Assembly: GCA_963210315.1 (NCBI GenBank)
Contig: OY723308.1
Span: 1,426,001 to 1,490,000 of the forward strand
Reading direction: 5' to 3'
Origin: Rhynchopus euleeides
Lineage: Eukaryota > Euglenozoa > Diplonemea > Diplonemida > Diplonemidae
DNA length: 64,000 nucleotides
The notes beneath the pieces were generated by a model that was not told the origin of the DNA, made no database searches, and saw nothing but the letters and a program-made list of their open reading frames with translations. A program made the position numbers and the translations under genes. The first letter of the stretch is position 1; each line of letters starts with the position of its first letter. Positions 33,361 to 43,660 of the stretch are shown here, piece by piece.

Positions 33361-34152
33361 ATGATGGCAGAGGAGGGGGCAGAGCAGGGAGGGGTTGTGG
33401 CGCCCTCGGGCGAGCCTCCCCGCGACCCCTCTGGCGAGACGTGGCCCATGCCCCCCATGCCGCCTGCGGAGGGGGGAGGCTGCAGGGCGGAGGATGCGGA
33501 GGAGCTGGGGAAGCTGACCGCCGTCTTCTCAGAGCCGTTTGAAACGGCGAGTGTGGTTGACAGGGGGGAGAACGTGGAGAGGCACACCATCACGGCGAAC
33601 CCGGCGCTCGCCTGCCACCCGCACCTGTCTGTGGAGATGCTGTGCTGGGGGTGCTATCGAGATTCCCATGCCCCTGAACCCGCAGTGCAGGGGTCAGCGG
33701 GTCTCGACGCTGTGTTCGGATCCATTTCCCACATCGGAAACGTCCTTCAGGCGGAAGACGACGTGGAGGCGGAGCGTGGGGACGAATCTGACTCGGGTGA
33801 CAGCGAGGGCAGCGGGGGCTCCGCTGCTGCCTGGGCTATCCCCGTTGCCACGCAGGGGGCAGAGTATGCAGTCTGCCTCCCGCAGGAGTGCGGGGTGTTC
33901 GGGGCGGTGAAAGGGTCCGATGGGTATGGGACGATGCAGTTCCACACCATCACGATGCTGAACCAATACCGTGCCCACCAGCATGTGTCGCTGGAGATGC
34001 TTCATTGGGAGGAACACTGCCTGCAGCACGGCGTTGGGGAGAAAGCTCCGGGCACGCTGATCTGTGAGGTGTCTCAGAATTTCCCAAAAGCGGCTGATGA
34101 TATCCCGGCGATGCCGCAGGCGAAGAAGAAGAGGGGCAAGGCCCGCAGGTAG
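33361..34152 (+). CDS. Small protein with two GLEBS-like motifs, no FG repeats
   Basis: Intronless, 263 residues from ATG 33361 (a second ATG follows at once). It has two copies of a motif that is also duplicated in the Nup98-like protein at 44541: about residues 75-101 (HTITANPALACHPHLSVEML) and about 194-220 (FHTITMLNQYRAHQHVSLEM, then LHWEEH). The motif matches the GLEBS segment of Nup98, which docks on the WD40 protein Rae1/Gle2: alternating V/I-T-A, Tyr, S-x-E and W/L-E-E/D. The first copy is divergent (LCWGCYRD). Acidic linkers lie between them, the C-terminus is basic (KKKRGKARR, a likely nuclear signal), and there is no FG repeat or autoproteolytic domain. I infer a nuclear Rae1/Gle2-binding protein derived from a Nup98 N-terminus. 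It could also bind Bub3, which recognises similar peptides. Confidence 0.85.
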   Translation: MMAEEGAEQGGVVAPSGEPPRDPSGETWPMPPMPPAEGGGCRAEDAEELGKLTAVFSEPFETASVVDRGENVERHTITANPALACHPHLSVEMLCWGCYRDSHAPEPAVQGSAGLDAVFGSISHIGNVLQAEDDVEAERGDESDSGDSEGSGGSAAAWAIPVATQGAEYAVCLPQECGVFGAVKGSDGYGTMQFHTITMLNQYRAHQHVSLEMLHWEEHCLQHGVGEKAPGTLICEVSQNFPKAADDIPAMPQAKKKRGKARR

Positions 34153-34769
34153 TGTGGGGATGCGGGGAGGCGCATACATGTAGAGAAACAAAACCGCGCT
34201 GCGCACGCCTCGGTGTGTGATTTGTTCTCCAGGAGTTGGAGTCGATGCAAAGCGGCGTGTGCTTTACCTCTATGGGTTTGAACGGTGGGTTCCTGGCTTG
34301 CCCCCAGGCGCCACCGATGATTTTCCAAAAAGATTCATGTGTATGCGTTTCAGCGTGTGTGCTGCGTATGGGCGATGTCCAGCCAGGCAGATACAGAGGA
34401 AACCCAGTCCACCACTGATGGGGGGGGGGGGGCGATCGGGGCTGGATGGGTCTACAGTCTTCGGGGGTGGGCCACGTTTCACAGGGCAGGCCGTCGGCAC
34501 AAGCAAAACTCATGCATGTGTCTGATGGATTGGCCTCGGTGTTCAGTGTGGACGCGGGTCGGATTCTAGCCTCCCTCCGGAGAGGAGCGCGCACCACCAG
34601 CTTGCAGAGCATGCATCTTGGGGTGGAGTGCACCGAACTCTCTCTCCTCTCTCCGCACCACACCAGGGTGCTGCCATCAATCTTCTGGTGAACACTACCA
34701 GCAGCAGCAGGAAGTGCCCCGGGATGCCACTGATGACTGTTGACCGGCGGAGACACGGCTCAACAGCTC
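34153..34769. other. Spacer between the GLEBS and WD40 genes
   Basis: About 600 bp with a G-run near 34420 and scattered open frames but no convincing exon. An undetected first exon of the WD40 gene could lie here. Confidence 0.4.
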
Positions 34770-36001
34770 ATGGGCAGCACACCGCACTCTGTGCAGGAGC
34801 GCCGTGCGTTGTCTTGGGAGGGCTTACACAGGGGGGAGGAGAGGGGAGGGGGGTTTATGGATGTGTCGGTGCGGCATGTCGGAAGCGGGCGGAGCTGTGT
34901 CGTCGGTGTTCCGGTTGGCGGGACGGTGCTGAGCCTGAAGGCGGATGCGCTGGAGGCGATGTTTGCGGGTTCCATCAACACAGGCCGCGAGGCTGCAGGG
35001 GTGGGTGCATGCATCGAAGGGTGTGAGGAGGAGCTGGACGACGCACAGCGCGTTGCCGACACGGGTCTGGAGGGTGGGGGCGGTGTGAAGCTGGTGCCGC
35101 GCTGGCCGGAGGTCAAAACTCCGGCAGTCTACTACATGGGCCCGGCAAACGCGTCCAGAGCATCGCACTGTCGAGGTGTGGTTCAATGTGCTCAGTGGGG
35201 TACACCGGAGGGTCCGTCGCTGTCTTTGACACCAGGACTGCGCGTGTGGTGGCTGACCTGACATCCGGGGATTCTGACATATGGTACACTGCGTTCTCGG
35301 TTTGCGGGACGCGGCTGGCGGCATGCTTCAACAGTGGCATATGCGTGTGGCTGACAGCAACGTGGGAGCAGGTGTGGTGTGTGGGGGAGAGCGGTGAACC
35401 GGTGTGGTGTGCAGCGTGGACACACCGCGGGTGTCTCGTGTCGGGTCACGATTCTGGCAAAGTGTGCGTGTGGGATTTGGAGGAGGACACACCGAGCGCC
35501 ACAGAGCTTGCGGGTCACAGCGACTCTGCTATAGGGATTGCGGTGTCAACTGCGAGGATCTTCACCGGGTCAAACGACACCACCATCCGTGTGTACGACA
35601 TCAACACCCTCACCCACACCGATACCCTGCGTGAACACGCAGGGTACGTCAACCACATCACTCTGACCAACGACGAGCAGTGCCTGGTGTCGTGCTCTGC
35701 AGACAAATCGCTCAAGCTGTGGTGCGCAACCACCCTCAGCTGCATCCGCACGGTGCGAATGCTTTCCATCCCCAACACTGTCGCCGTGTCACAGCCAGGT
35801 GATGTTGTGGCAGTCTCCTGCCGGAAGCACACCGAATTGCTGAACCTCAGCACCCTGCACTGCGTGGGGCACGTCGATCCACCCCCACAGGGCGACGGTG
35901 TTGCACTCAGCCCCTGCGGGAGGTCCGTCTTCACACCAAACGGCCCTTCTGTGAGTGTGGGTGATGTGTGTGACGTGAAGCGTGAGGGCAGCAGCACTTA
36001 G
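34770..36001 (+). CDS. WD40-repeat protein; frame shifts near 35140
   Basis: The C-terminal 270 residues (35186-36001) form about seven WD40 blades, for example GGSVAVFDTRT, SGKVCVWDLEED, DTTIRVYDINT and DKSLKLWCATT, enough for a complete propeller. Upstream, coding character continues in a different frame from ATG 34770 or 34857 (MDVSVRHVGSG, PVGGTVLSLKADALEAMFAG). The frame runs into the propeller only if one base is gained or lost at about 35135-35150. No GTATG donor exists there, so an intron does not explain it. A sequencing error at a G/C run, a true frameshift or a mis-set start are all possible. If the propeller starts at ATG 35186, the first blade is cut short. The function is a generic interaction platform. 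I see no family-specific signature, so Rae1/Gle2 is not claimed despite the neighbouring GLEBS gene. Confidence 0.82.
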
Positions 36002-36268
36002 GCAACCCCCCTCTCTTCTGCTCCCCGTGTCCGCCCTGCACCCTCTGCCTCGAGGTTCGCCCATGCCCCACAGGGGTGACCACCCTCTCTGACCGGAGAA
36101 GGCTGTTGTATGCGCTGTAGGTGTAAAGGTTGGCTGAGCCCTCTCCACACCCTCCTCCTCTCGGCCTCGCTCCCTGCATTTTAATTCACATTGCTGCCGA
36201 GATAGCGTGTGGTGTGTCAGCTTCACACCCTTGCCTTCACCCCCCACTGACAGGTCGTGGTGCCCGCC
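36002..36268. other. Short intergenic region with possible splice acceptor
   Basis: About 270 bp. It ends in CACCCCCCACTGACAG at 36253, 16 bp before the next start codon. This pyrimidine-rich AG would suit a trans-splice acceptor if the organism uses spliced leaders; that is inference. Confidence 0.35.
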
Positions 36269-39200
36269 ATGGCGGGCGCTGTATTATTACTGTTGCTGGC
36301 AGTGGCGGCGGAGCCCCAGTGCCTTACAGACTACACCTCCTGCATGAATTCCTTCATCCCCGGCATGCGCTATGACTACAGCGGGAAGAGCAACGGCCTG
36401 GTGTGCAACACCACGACGTGGATGATCTATGATTACTGCGACACATGGTGCCCCATGCGTCTCATCATCACCGAGCCCCCAGAGCTGCGGAGGTGGCTGT
36501 GTCTGACTGACAATGAGTTCGGCCCGTATGCGCGTGATGCGCACATCGACCTTTACCACCCGCTGAACAACAAGGAGCTGGCGATCGAGGCTGTGGGCGA
36601 TGCCAATGTTGGCCAGACACGGAAGGGGTGTGTCGCGAGCGACTATGCTGTCGGCAACAAGAGCTTCGCAGGCAGCATCGTGCTGGGGAGGCGGGGTTCG
36701 TGCTCTTTCGTGACGAAGGCGGGCCATGGGCATGCTGCCGGGGCGGCGATGCTGGTGATCGTGAACATCTGGTCATCCCTTTTCCTGAGGCTCAGAGGCT
36801 CTTCGGCAGGCATCGAGACATTCCCGACATTATCGTCAGCACGCGTTGAGGCGGACGAGGTGCTTGCCGCCCTGGACAGGGGTGTGAAGGTGAAGGGGAA
36901 GTTCCAGTACCGGTGCGACGACATGCCGGCAGGCTTCCTCGACAACCCACAGGACTACCCGTGGGACAGGTGCCCCAAGTCGCCGATGGCTTCACGGGAC
37001 ACGTGCCTCCAGCCAGACAGCGTCGCACCCGAGCTTCTCTGCGAGGTGTGCACGGTGGAGCTGCAGCTGCCGGGTGCAGGGAAGCTGTGCCTGTATGGGA
37101 ACAACCTCCGGCCACGTAGGAAGGAGACGCTGATGCACACGTCGTGGGACATGCCGTACACCGCACAGCAGGCCGAGGTGGTGTATGCAACAGAGATTGC
37201 TGGCGGGGGGTGCTCTGCACCAGAGTACGCAGGGCTGGCAGGGAAGATCCTGCTCGTGCCGGAGGCGCCTCAGTGGTGCACACTGCTGACAGCAGCGCGC
37301 AGTGCGCAGGAGGCTGGTGTCAAGGCATACATCTCCGTTTCTGTACTGGCTCCCTACCCAGGGTATGATTTGTCCAAAGCGTCAAGCCAGGTGCACAACA
37401 TGACCATTCCTGTGCATACGGTGTCCAACGACGCCACGCTGAAGCTGCAGGCCTTCATCTCCAACGGGGGCGGGCGGCACATCCCCGGGACGGGGTATGC
37501 GCTGAACGAGATGAACTTCACACGTGGGGCTCCGCCACCGACGGACCCGCCAACACCCGCACCGCTGCCCCCGGTGGTGGTTGACGACAGTCCACAGCTG
37601 GACACGTCGCCCGACTTCGAGGTGTCTGCTTTGACAGTTGTATGCATCGTCGTGGTGTGTGTGGACGTGGTGGTGCTGGCGGTGCTGATCGTGCGGCACC
37701 GGCGTGATGCGGTGCGGCTGCCTGACGAGGTGCAGCGCAACCGCTTTGACATCCCGCTGAAGGTGGCAAGCATGGGCCTGAGCCTGACGCTGCTGCTGGT
37801 GGTTGCCGTTGTGGCCTTCACCCTGGCGACGGTGGCGGGGTGGGAATCAACTGACGAGGCAATGGCCAAGGGGCGTGCTGCGATGGACTTGTCGTACGAC
37901 AGCTCCAAGAAGAACATCCTCGAACTGTCGGGCACGATCCGCGACACTGCAGTCGACCGTGTGATCGGCGCACTGCAGAACGAGGTGCAGAAGATGGAGG
38001 ACAGGCTGGAGATGCTGGAAGACCTGTTCTTCGGGTTCGACGGCTCGTGGGAAAAATTCGATGCAAGATCCGACACCATATTCCAGTTGACGCATCAGGG
38101 GGCCATCTATCACCCAATCCGGCTGCAGATCTTCACGACGCGTGGGTTCTTCGTCAACCTCGAGTTCAAGACGGACGACAGGCCTGATGAGCTGCGGAAA
38201 GATGGCGTGGTGGGCAGTGTTGCGGAGACGGGTGAAGGGTGGCGGTACGGCGTGGGCAGGTGGGTCGCTTCCTCCGATAAATATGTCTTCAAGGATCCCG
38301 TCCCCGCACACCGTTACAACGCAAGCCGCATGCTCGCAGGCAGCATCGGGGACCCTCTCGCAGTTACAGCAGCGAAGCAGAAAGGGCACACCACATGGAT
38401 GATTGGAAAGCTCACATACCCGTTGTACTTCCACCTCCAGCAGCCGGTGGCTGCGTACCGCCCCCTCTATGGTGCACATGGAGTTTATCACGGCACCCTC
38501 GAAGCATTTATGAATATCAACCATTTTCTGGAAAGTGCTCTCAAAGCACTGGCATCTTCGCGTACCCTGCAGAATATGACTGCAGTGATGGTCGATGTCG
38601 TGGACAAGGCCATTCTCGGGCATTACAACACCGGAACTGCCACGTCACAGCTGGAGGGTTCGGTGGAGTTGGGGATGCATTACAAAATGAAAGGTCTTTA
38701 CACCATGCATTCGCACCCCAGTGTCAATGTGACCGCACTCGCCAGGTACCTCGATACCGTGGACGGCTGGGAAGACTACGTCGGGGAGTTCGACCAGAAG
38801 GATCACTTCAGCGAACAGGTGCACCTCACCCTGGCGAAGATAACCGTGTCGGGTGGGCGTGTGGCTGACACGGGTATTCACAATTGGGACGTGGAGATGC
38901 GTGACGGTGCGTGCGGTGCGTGTGTGGTATTCGATACACAGCTGCAGAAGGAGGTGATGGTGTTCGACGGTGCGACCACACTGCACGTCTACCGGAACAT
39001 GACGCGGCGCTCACCGATTGTGGCACAGTCACAGGTGAGCGGCCCTGGGGAGCCGTGGCGCAGCAAGTACGACGCCTTCTCGGAGACGCTGGCATTTTCA
39101 GATGGGACGGAATGCGTGGCGCACACATGGTACACGACACCGACAACCCCTGTGAAGCGGTGCATGCTGCGGCCCGATATTGCGTTAGTCAGAGACTTCA

Positions 39201-41497
39201 TGGTGAGCCTGCGCATCCGGCCAGATGTCGCGTACACGGAGACGAGCCCACGTGCCACCACGCCGCGCCTGTTCACTGACTCGCTTGTGGGTGATGCGAA
39301 CATCAGGCTGTTTGCGAACGGGCAGCTGTACCTCTTCGTGCTGCGGTACGGGTGCAGGACGAAGCCGTACGAGGGTGGGTTCCCCGTCAGCGTGTGGACC
39401 ACTGTGACAGTTGTGGTGGGCGACGGGGCCTGCCGTGTGTTCGTCAACGGAACCCTCCACTCTGAGGGGCGAATGGATACCTCACACCACGCCTACGCAC
39501 TGATGCACCGCGACCCGTACCACAGCGGGCAGTTCTTCCAGGGGCGCATGGACAGCCTGCAGCTCTTCAGGGAGAAGATGCCAACAGAGGTGATGTCACT
39601 TCACACACATGACAACCTTGTGCGCGACGTGGTGGGGATGCGGCATTTTGTACAGACGAAGCGACTCGACCTGAGCGCTGTACATGTGCGTGAGGGGGTA
39701 CAGTGGACGGTGGCCGTCATGATCCCACGTGATGACATCATGCGTGTGGTGGATGCAAACAGGCGGAAGACGCTGACCGACGTGCAGGTGCAAGAGGACA
39801 ACACACATAAGAAGCTGGCACAGCGTGAGAACACGACGATCATGGTGATAGTGGCCATTGTGATGACATCCGTGGTGGTTTTCCTGGTCTTCAACAACAT
39901 GCTGACGCAGCCGGTGAGGAATTTCGCACAGGAGATCCTGCGTGTGTCGCAGGTGGACGTCGAGGGTATCGAGACTATGGAGGCAGGCGTGTCGGTGCTG
40001 CGAGAGATCAACGTGATGCGCAGTGCGATGAATACGTTGGTGCAGAACATGCGCGAGTACAAGACTTTCATGCCGGAGTCCATCTTTGAGAACACGCCCA
40101 GCTTTGGCGACCTGAGCGTGCATCTGCAGACTGCACCTGGGCTGCAGACGGGGCATGCGGCGGTACTGTTCACAGACGTGCAGGGATCTACAAAGCTGTG
40201 GGAAGCATGCACGGAGGCGATGGCGGATGCGCTGCGGCTGCACAACACAGTAATTCGCAGTGCCATTGCGCTGCACAGCGGCTACGAGGTAAAGACCATC
40301 GGGGATGCCTTCATGGTGTCATTTGCGGACCTGGACGCGGCCGTGGCTTTTGGGCTGCGGACACAGGAGCGGCTGTTCCAAGCCGCGTGGCCTGAGGAGC
40401 TGCTGGAGGTAGTGCAAGTCCCTGGAGATGACATGCGTGGATTGCGCGGGCTGCGTGTGCGCATGGGGCTGACGCATGGGGCGGTGAATGTGGAGCACAA
40501 CGAGGTGGTGCGGCGGTGCGACTACTTCGGGCCGACGGTGAACCGTGCTGCACGTCTGGAGGCGAACGGCGTGTGCGGCGGTGTGGCTGTGGAGGCGTCT
40601 GAGGTGTCAGGTCTCGCAGCGGTGCAGCAGGGGGAGGCAGTGGCGGTGCCGCTGGGGATACGGTCCCTGAAGGGCATCGGGGACGTGCCGCTGTGCCTGC
40701 TGGTGCCCGTCAGCATGCCGCATCGTGCAACACACGCCCTCCAGGCAGACCCCGCAGGCAATCCACTGCAAGCCCTCTCGCGCAAATCCAGCGACAGAAG
40801 CATCGCCAGCACTACCAGCGGCACCGTCAGCGATTGCAGCAGCAACGGCAGCAAGAAACAGCGCAACAAGCTCCTTGTTGTGGACCGCTTCACGAACACC
40901 CTGTCTGAGGTGGACAACGCCACTGCAGGGTACCTGGACTGTGAGGTAGAAGACGTGCCTGCTACAGAGGTGACGACACTTGCGGACAGCAATCTCCGAG
41001 GTGTGGTGGCCGCCCTCGGCCGCAGCGACGGACGCCTGCTCAACGTATGCGGCACGGCAGCGCTTGTTGCGTGGAACGTGATGGCGCCGTGTGCGGGCCA
41101 CCTCGAGGCGGCGCTGCGCTTCGCGTGTCTAACTGTCGGCAGATCTGCTGCAGGCCGCGTGCGCTGCGGACTGAGCAGCGGCAAGGTGTTCACGGGTTAC
41201 GTCGGGACAGGGAGGCAGCGCTTTGTGACAGCTGTGGGGCAGTGTGTGCAGGTCAGCCAGCTTGCATACGCCCGAGCAATGCAGACGGAGGAGGCGGTCC
41301 TGTTCGCGTCACAGGACGAGCAGGCTATGAGTGCGATGCAGGCGCGCGGGCTTGCCGTTGCGGCGGGGGAGCTGCGCAGAGGGGTCAGCGTGCACGCTGT
41401 GTGCACGGTCCTGTGGCGCGTGGTGGAAGCACGCCTCGAGTGCAAGGAGGGCCTCTTCAGCGGGGGTGTGGGTGGGAACCACAGGAAAGGGAAATGA
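36269..41497 (+). CDS. Receptor-type adenylate cyclase (class III), multi-domain
   Basis: Intronless, 1742 residues from ATG 36269; longer frames upstream lack ATG. A signal peptide (about 1-14) is followed by two PA-like domains (about 112-215, RRGSCSFVTKAGHGHAAGA; about 320-365). Then come TM1 (about 451-476), TM2 (about 504-525), a Cache-like sensor (about 530-960), a laminin-G-like domain (about 970-1105), TM3 (about 1188-1212), a HAMP-like linker and a cyclase domain (about 1295-1480). Both metal-binding Asp are present (FTDVQGS Asp1303; GDAF Asp1346), as are Lys in KTIGD and Asp in CDYFGP for adenine choice and the Asn/Arg pair in VNRAARLE, so I expect ATP-to-cAMP activity. A second, degenerate cyclase homology domain follows (about 1540-1710, GLSSGKVFTGYVG, TAVGQ) without metal Asp. 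The architecture recalls kinetoplastid surface cyclases with an added double-PA head. Ligand unknown. Confidence 0.96.
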   Translation: MAGAVLLLLLAVAAEPQCLTDYTSCMNSFIPGMRYDYSGKSNGLVCNTTTWMIYDYCDTWCPMRLIITEPPELRRWLCLTDNEFGPYARDAHIDLYHPLNNKELAIEAVGDANVGQTRKGCVASDYAVGNKSFAGSIVLGRRGSCSFVTKAGHGHAAGAAMLVIVNIWSSLFLRLRGSSAGIETFPTLSSARVEADEVLAALDRGVKVKGKFQYRCDDMPAGFLDNPQDYPWDRCPKSPMASRDTCLQPDSVAPELLCEVCTVELQLPGAGKLCLYGNNLRPRRKETLMHTSWDMPYTAQQAEVVYATEIAGGGCSAPEYAGLAGKILLVPEAPQWCTLLTAARSAQEAGVKAYISVSVLAPYPGYDLSKASSQVHNMTIPVHTVSNDATLKLQAFISNGGGRHIPGTGYALNEMNFTRGAPPPTDPPTPAPLPPVVVDDSPQLDTSPDFEVSALTVVCIVVVCVDVVVLAVLIVRHRRDAVRLPDEVQRNRFDIPLKVASMGLSLTLLLVVAVVAFTLATVAGWESTDEAMAKGRAAMDLSYDSSKKNILELSGTIRDTAVDRVIGALQNEVQKMEDRLEMLEDLFFGFDGSWEKFDARSDTIFQLTHQGAIYHPIRLQIFTTRGFFVNLEFKTDDRPDELRKDGVVGSVAETGEGWRYGVGRWVASSDKYVFKDPVPAHRYNASRMLAGSIGDPLAVTAAKQKGHTTWMIGKLTYPLYFHLQQPVAAYRPLYGAHGVYHGTLEAFMNINHFLESALKALASSRTLQNMTAVMVDVVDKAILGHYNTGTATSQLEGSVELGMHYKMKGLYTMHSHPSVNVTALARYLDTVDGWEDYVGEFDQKDHFSEQVHLTLAKITVSGGRVADTGIHNWDVEMRDGACGACVVFDTQLQKEVMVFDGATTLHVYRNMTRRSPIVAQSQVSGPGEPWRSKYDAFSETLAFSDGTECVAHTWYTTPTTPVKRCMLRPDIALVRDFMVSLRIRPDVAYTETSPRATTPRLFTDSLVGDANIRLFANGQLYLFVLRYGCRTKPYEGGFPVSVWTTVTVVVGDGACRVFVNGTLHSEGRMDTSHHAYALMHRDPYHSGQFFQGRMDSLQLFREKMPTEVMSLHTHDNLVRDVVGMRHFVQTKRLDLSAVHVREGVQWTVAVMIPRDDIMRVVDANRRKTLTDVQVQEDNTHKKLAQRENTTIMVIVAIVMTSVVVFLVFNNMLTQPVRNFAQEILRVSQVDVEGIETMEAGVSVLREINVMRSAMNTLVQNMREYKTFMPESIFENTPSFGDLSVHLQTAPGLQTGHAAVLFTDVQGSTKLWEACTEAMADALRLHNTVIRSAIALHSGYEVKTIGDAFMVSFADLDAAVAFGLRTQERLFQAAWPEELLEVVQVPGDDMRGLRGLRVRMGLTHGAVNVEHNEVVRRCDYFGPTVNRAARLEANGVCGGVAVEASEVSGLAAVQQGEAVAVPLGIRSLKGIGDVPLCLLVPVSMPHRATHALQADPAGNPLQALSRKSSDRSIASTTSGTVSDCSSNGSKKQRNKLLVVDRFTNTLSEVDNATAGYLDCEVEDVPATEVTTLADSNLRGVVAALGRSDGRLLNVCGTAALVAWNVMAPCAGHLEAALRFACLTVGRSAAGRVRCGLSSGKVFTGYVGTGRQRFVTAVGQCVQVSQLAYARAMQTEEAVLFASQDEQAMSAMQARGLAVAAGELRRGVSVHAVCTVLWRVVEARLECKEGLFSGGVGGNHRKGK

Positions 41498-42889
41498 CCA
41501 ACCGTCGTTCCCTTCTCTGTTGTCATTCTCGTCTGTTTCATTCTGTTTTATCAAGTTCCAATATTCGTGAAACATATCCGGATCTGGTGGGCAGTTTATG
41601 TTGCCCAAACAACACTTCACAAACCAAGTCACAACAGCCAGTGGGGGTGGGTGCACGGCGCGCGGCGTGTTTTGATACAGCAACGCCTCTTCGCAGGGGC
41701 CATGTCACACTGCCGCACGTGCGCACAATCATGACCTTGCTTATTCAGTTACGCACTACCAACGTGGAAAGTGTCATATTTAGCTCTGTCCATCCCTCGA
41801 GGGCTTGCAGATGTCAGGGAGCGCCAACAAACCTATCGTAACGAAACACAAGTGGAAGAAGAGTGTTGAACTGAACAGCTGAAGCGAACACACTATAATT
41901 TTTTGTCAGAACAACGTGTTTTTCCAACTGAAAAGACTCGTGGCAGCGTTCGGTATCTGCACACATGCACTAGCAGGCACCGTTCGTACAAACAAAGAAC
42001 GCAACTCCACGTCTTTTTTACAGTTCGGTGTGGCCTGGTAGCTCTGGAATATCACTGGACGCCCGCCCTTGCGAATAGCCCTTCCCCTCACACTGCCTTC
42101 TGTGCTGGTGCCCCCCCCCCCCCCCCCTCCCCCTTTGACCAGTTCTGTGAGACTTCATGCCCCCGCGGCTCGCTTCCCAGCCGAAGCGGTGAAACCATCT
42201 TGATGCGCATGCGTTTTGGGTGCGGGGGGAGTCTCAGCGCCCTCACAGAGGGGTTGCCTGAGATAGCCCGCACCAACGTGCCGCAGATAGAAAAATAAAA
42301 GCTCATGTTGTGACATACGGTGCAGCAGAGGCCAGCAGACGGTTTGTCAGGCCCATTCAACCCCCCCCCCCCCCTCCTCCATGCCCCCCACCCCCACCCC
42401 ACCCCACATTGCATACCTTGACGCCTCCTGGGTGGGATTGCCAACATAGTCTACTGAACGATTTGAACGATTTCTTAGTGGTGTTCATAACGCCCAATCA
42501 CCTTTCTCAGGGTGTTCACCTGGTCACGCTTCCGGAACACTTTCCTGTGCTTGTTCATCGTGGCTTCGTCGCGCTGTGGCGCGGAGGCGAGGTGCCCGCC
42601 CACTAGAAACAGCGCCCTGGTGAGAGGGCTCGCTGTTTATTTATTTTTTCCTACACTGCATGCAGACACAACATAGGCTGCTCATAGCACAAGAGCTCCG
42701 GACACAGCCTGTATATGAGTGACAGGGAGGGAGAGAGGGAGGGGTGCGGGTATGTTCGTTCCTGTGGGATCAGAGACGAGAAGGGGTGTGGACAGGTCAC
42801 GGCACGCATCACAGACACACAGCAACACCCAACAAACAGGCATTCGCTGCTACACTTTTACACCAGACAGCAGACAACAGACAGGAAAG
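41498..42889. other. Intergenic, about 1.4 kb
   Basis: Unique DNA with C-runs near 42110 and 42360. Frames are short and look random. The final 100 bp, with TTTTACACCAG at about 42866, probably form the leader of the next gene. Confidence 0.5.
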
Positions 42890-43660
42890 ATGGCAACCGT
42901 GTTCCTTGCGGCTGTGGCGTCACTCACTGTGGCCAGGGGGATGATCGAGGTGAACACCGTGCACACTCCTCCGCTGCCAGGGCAGCTCAGGCCGAACTCC
43001 GTGGTGGTGGGGCCGGTGGGGAGCATCAACCTGGCGCTGATGGCGCACGGGGTTGAGGCGTGGCCGGACCTGATGGGTTCGGAGCTGCGCAACCCGCCGG
43101 CCTTCCTGGAGCTGCTGCCGCTCACGATCCCGCAGTGGCAGCTGCCCGTGGGGGTGGATGTGAAGTTCACGTGCCCCGACACATCGGCCGTGGAGGTGTG
43201 CGACGCGTGGGTCTTCTTCTACACATGCTCTCACAGCTGCGTGACGAAGTACCAGGGCGGGATCCCGGGGCTGCTCTCCGTCACCCCTGGGTGGAAGCGC
43301 AACCAGTGCGCCCCGCGGTTCGTCACGGGTGCGCCTGGGGCCAGCTTCGAGCACCCGATGGGTGCGTTCCGCAGGCAGCTGGCACGTGGGGAGTCGACCA
43401 TCATCACCGTCCCGGGGGCAGAGAAGGCGGAGTTCATCGCGTTCGGGATCGACGCGGGTGGTGTGGACTGCGCGCAGCACACGACGCCTGGTGCGTGCCC
43501 GACCTCCACAGGGAAGTGCAAGTGGGACGCGGTCAACTCCGAGTGCCGTGCGACGGACTGCAAGGGCGGGCAGGGTCCGGCACCCATGTGCCCCGAGTGC
43601 CCCTGGCTCGGGCTCGACGCCCGCCCCCTGAGCGACGGCCCGTTCGGCGCTGTTCCGTAA
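42890..43660 (+). CDS. Secreted cysteine-containing protein, unknown family
   Basis: Intronless, 256 residues. I set the start at ATG 42890 because it opens a clean signal peptide (MATVFLAAVASLTVARG); the frame extends further upstream but that part looks untranslated. The mature part begins IEVNTVHTPPLPGQLRP. It has paired cysteines in two clusters (CDAWVFFYTCSHSC; CAQHTTPGACPTSTGKC with CPECP near the end), indicating a disulphide-bonded extracellular or lumenal protein. The middle (IPQWQLPVGVDVKFTCP) has beta-strand character. There is no membrane segment or GPI-type tail. It lies between the cyclase and Nup98-A on the same strand. I do not recognise a family. Confidence 0.78.
   Translation: MATVFLAAVASLTVARGMIEVNTVHTPPLPGQLRPNSVVVGPVGSINLALMAHGVEAWPDLMGSELRNPPAFLELLPLTIPQWQLPVGVDVKFTCPDTSAVEVCDAWVFFYTCSHSCVTKYQGGIPGLLSVTPGWKRNQCAPRFVTGAPGASFEHPMGAFRRQLARGESTIITVPGAEKAEFIAFGIDAGGVDCAQHTTPGACPTSTGKCKWDAVNSECRATDCKGGQGPAPMCPECPWLGLDARPLSDGPFGAVP

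Noticed and set aside
34770-36001. Calling the WD40 protein Rae1/Gle2 because of the GLEBS neighbour
   Set aside because: Blades are generic and no Rae1-specific motif was recognised.
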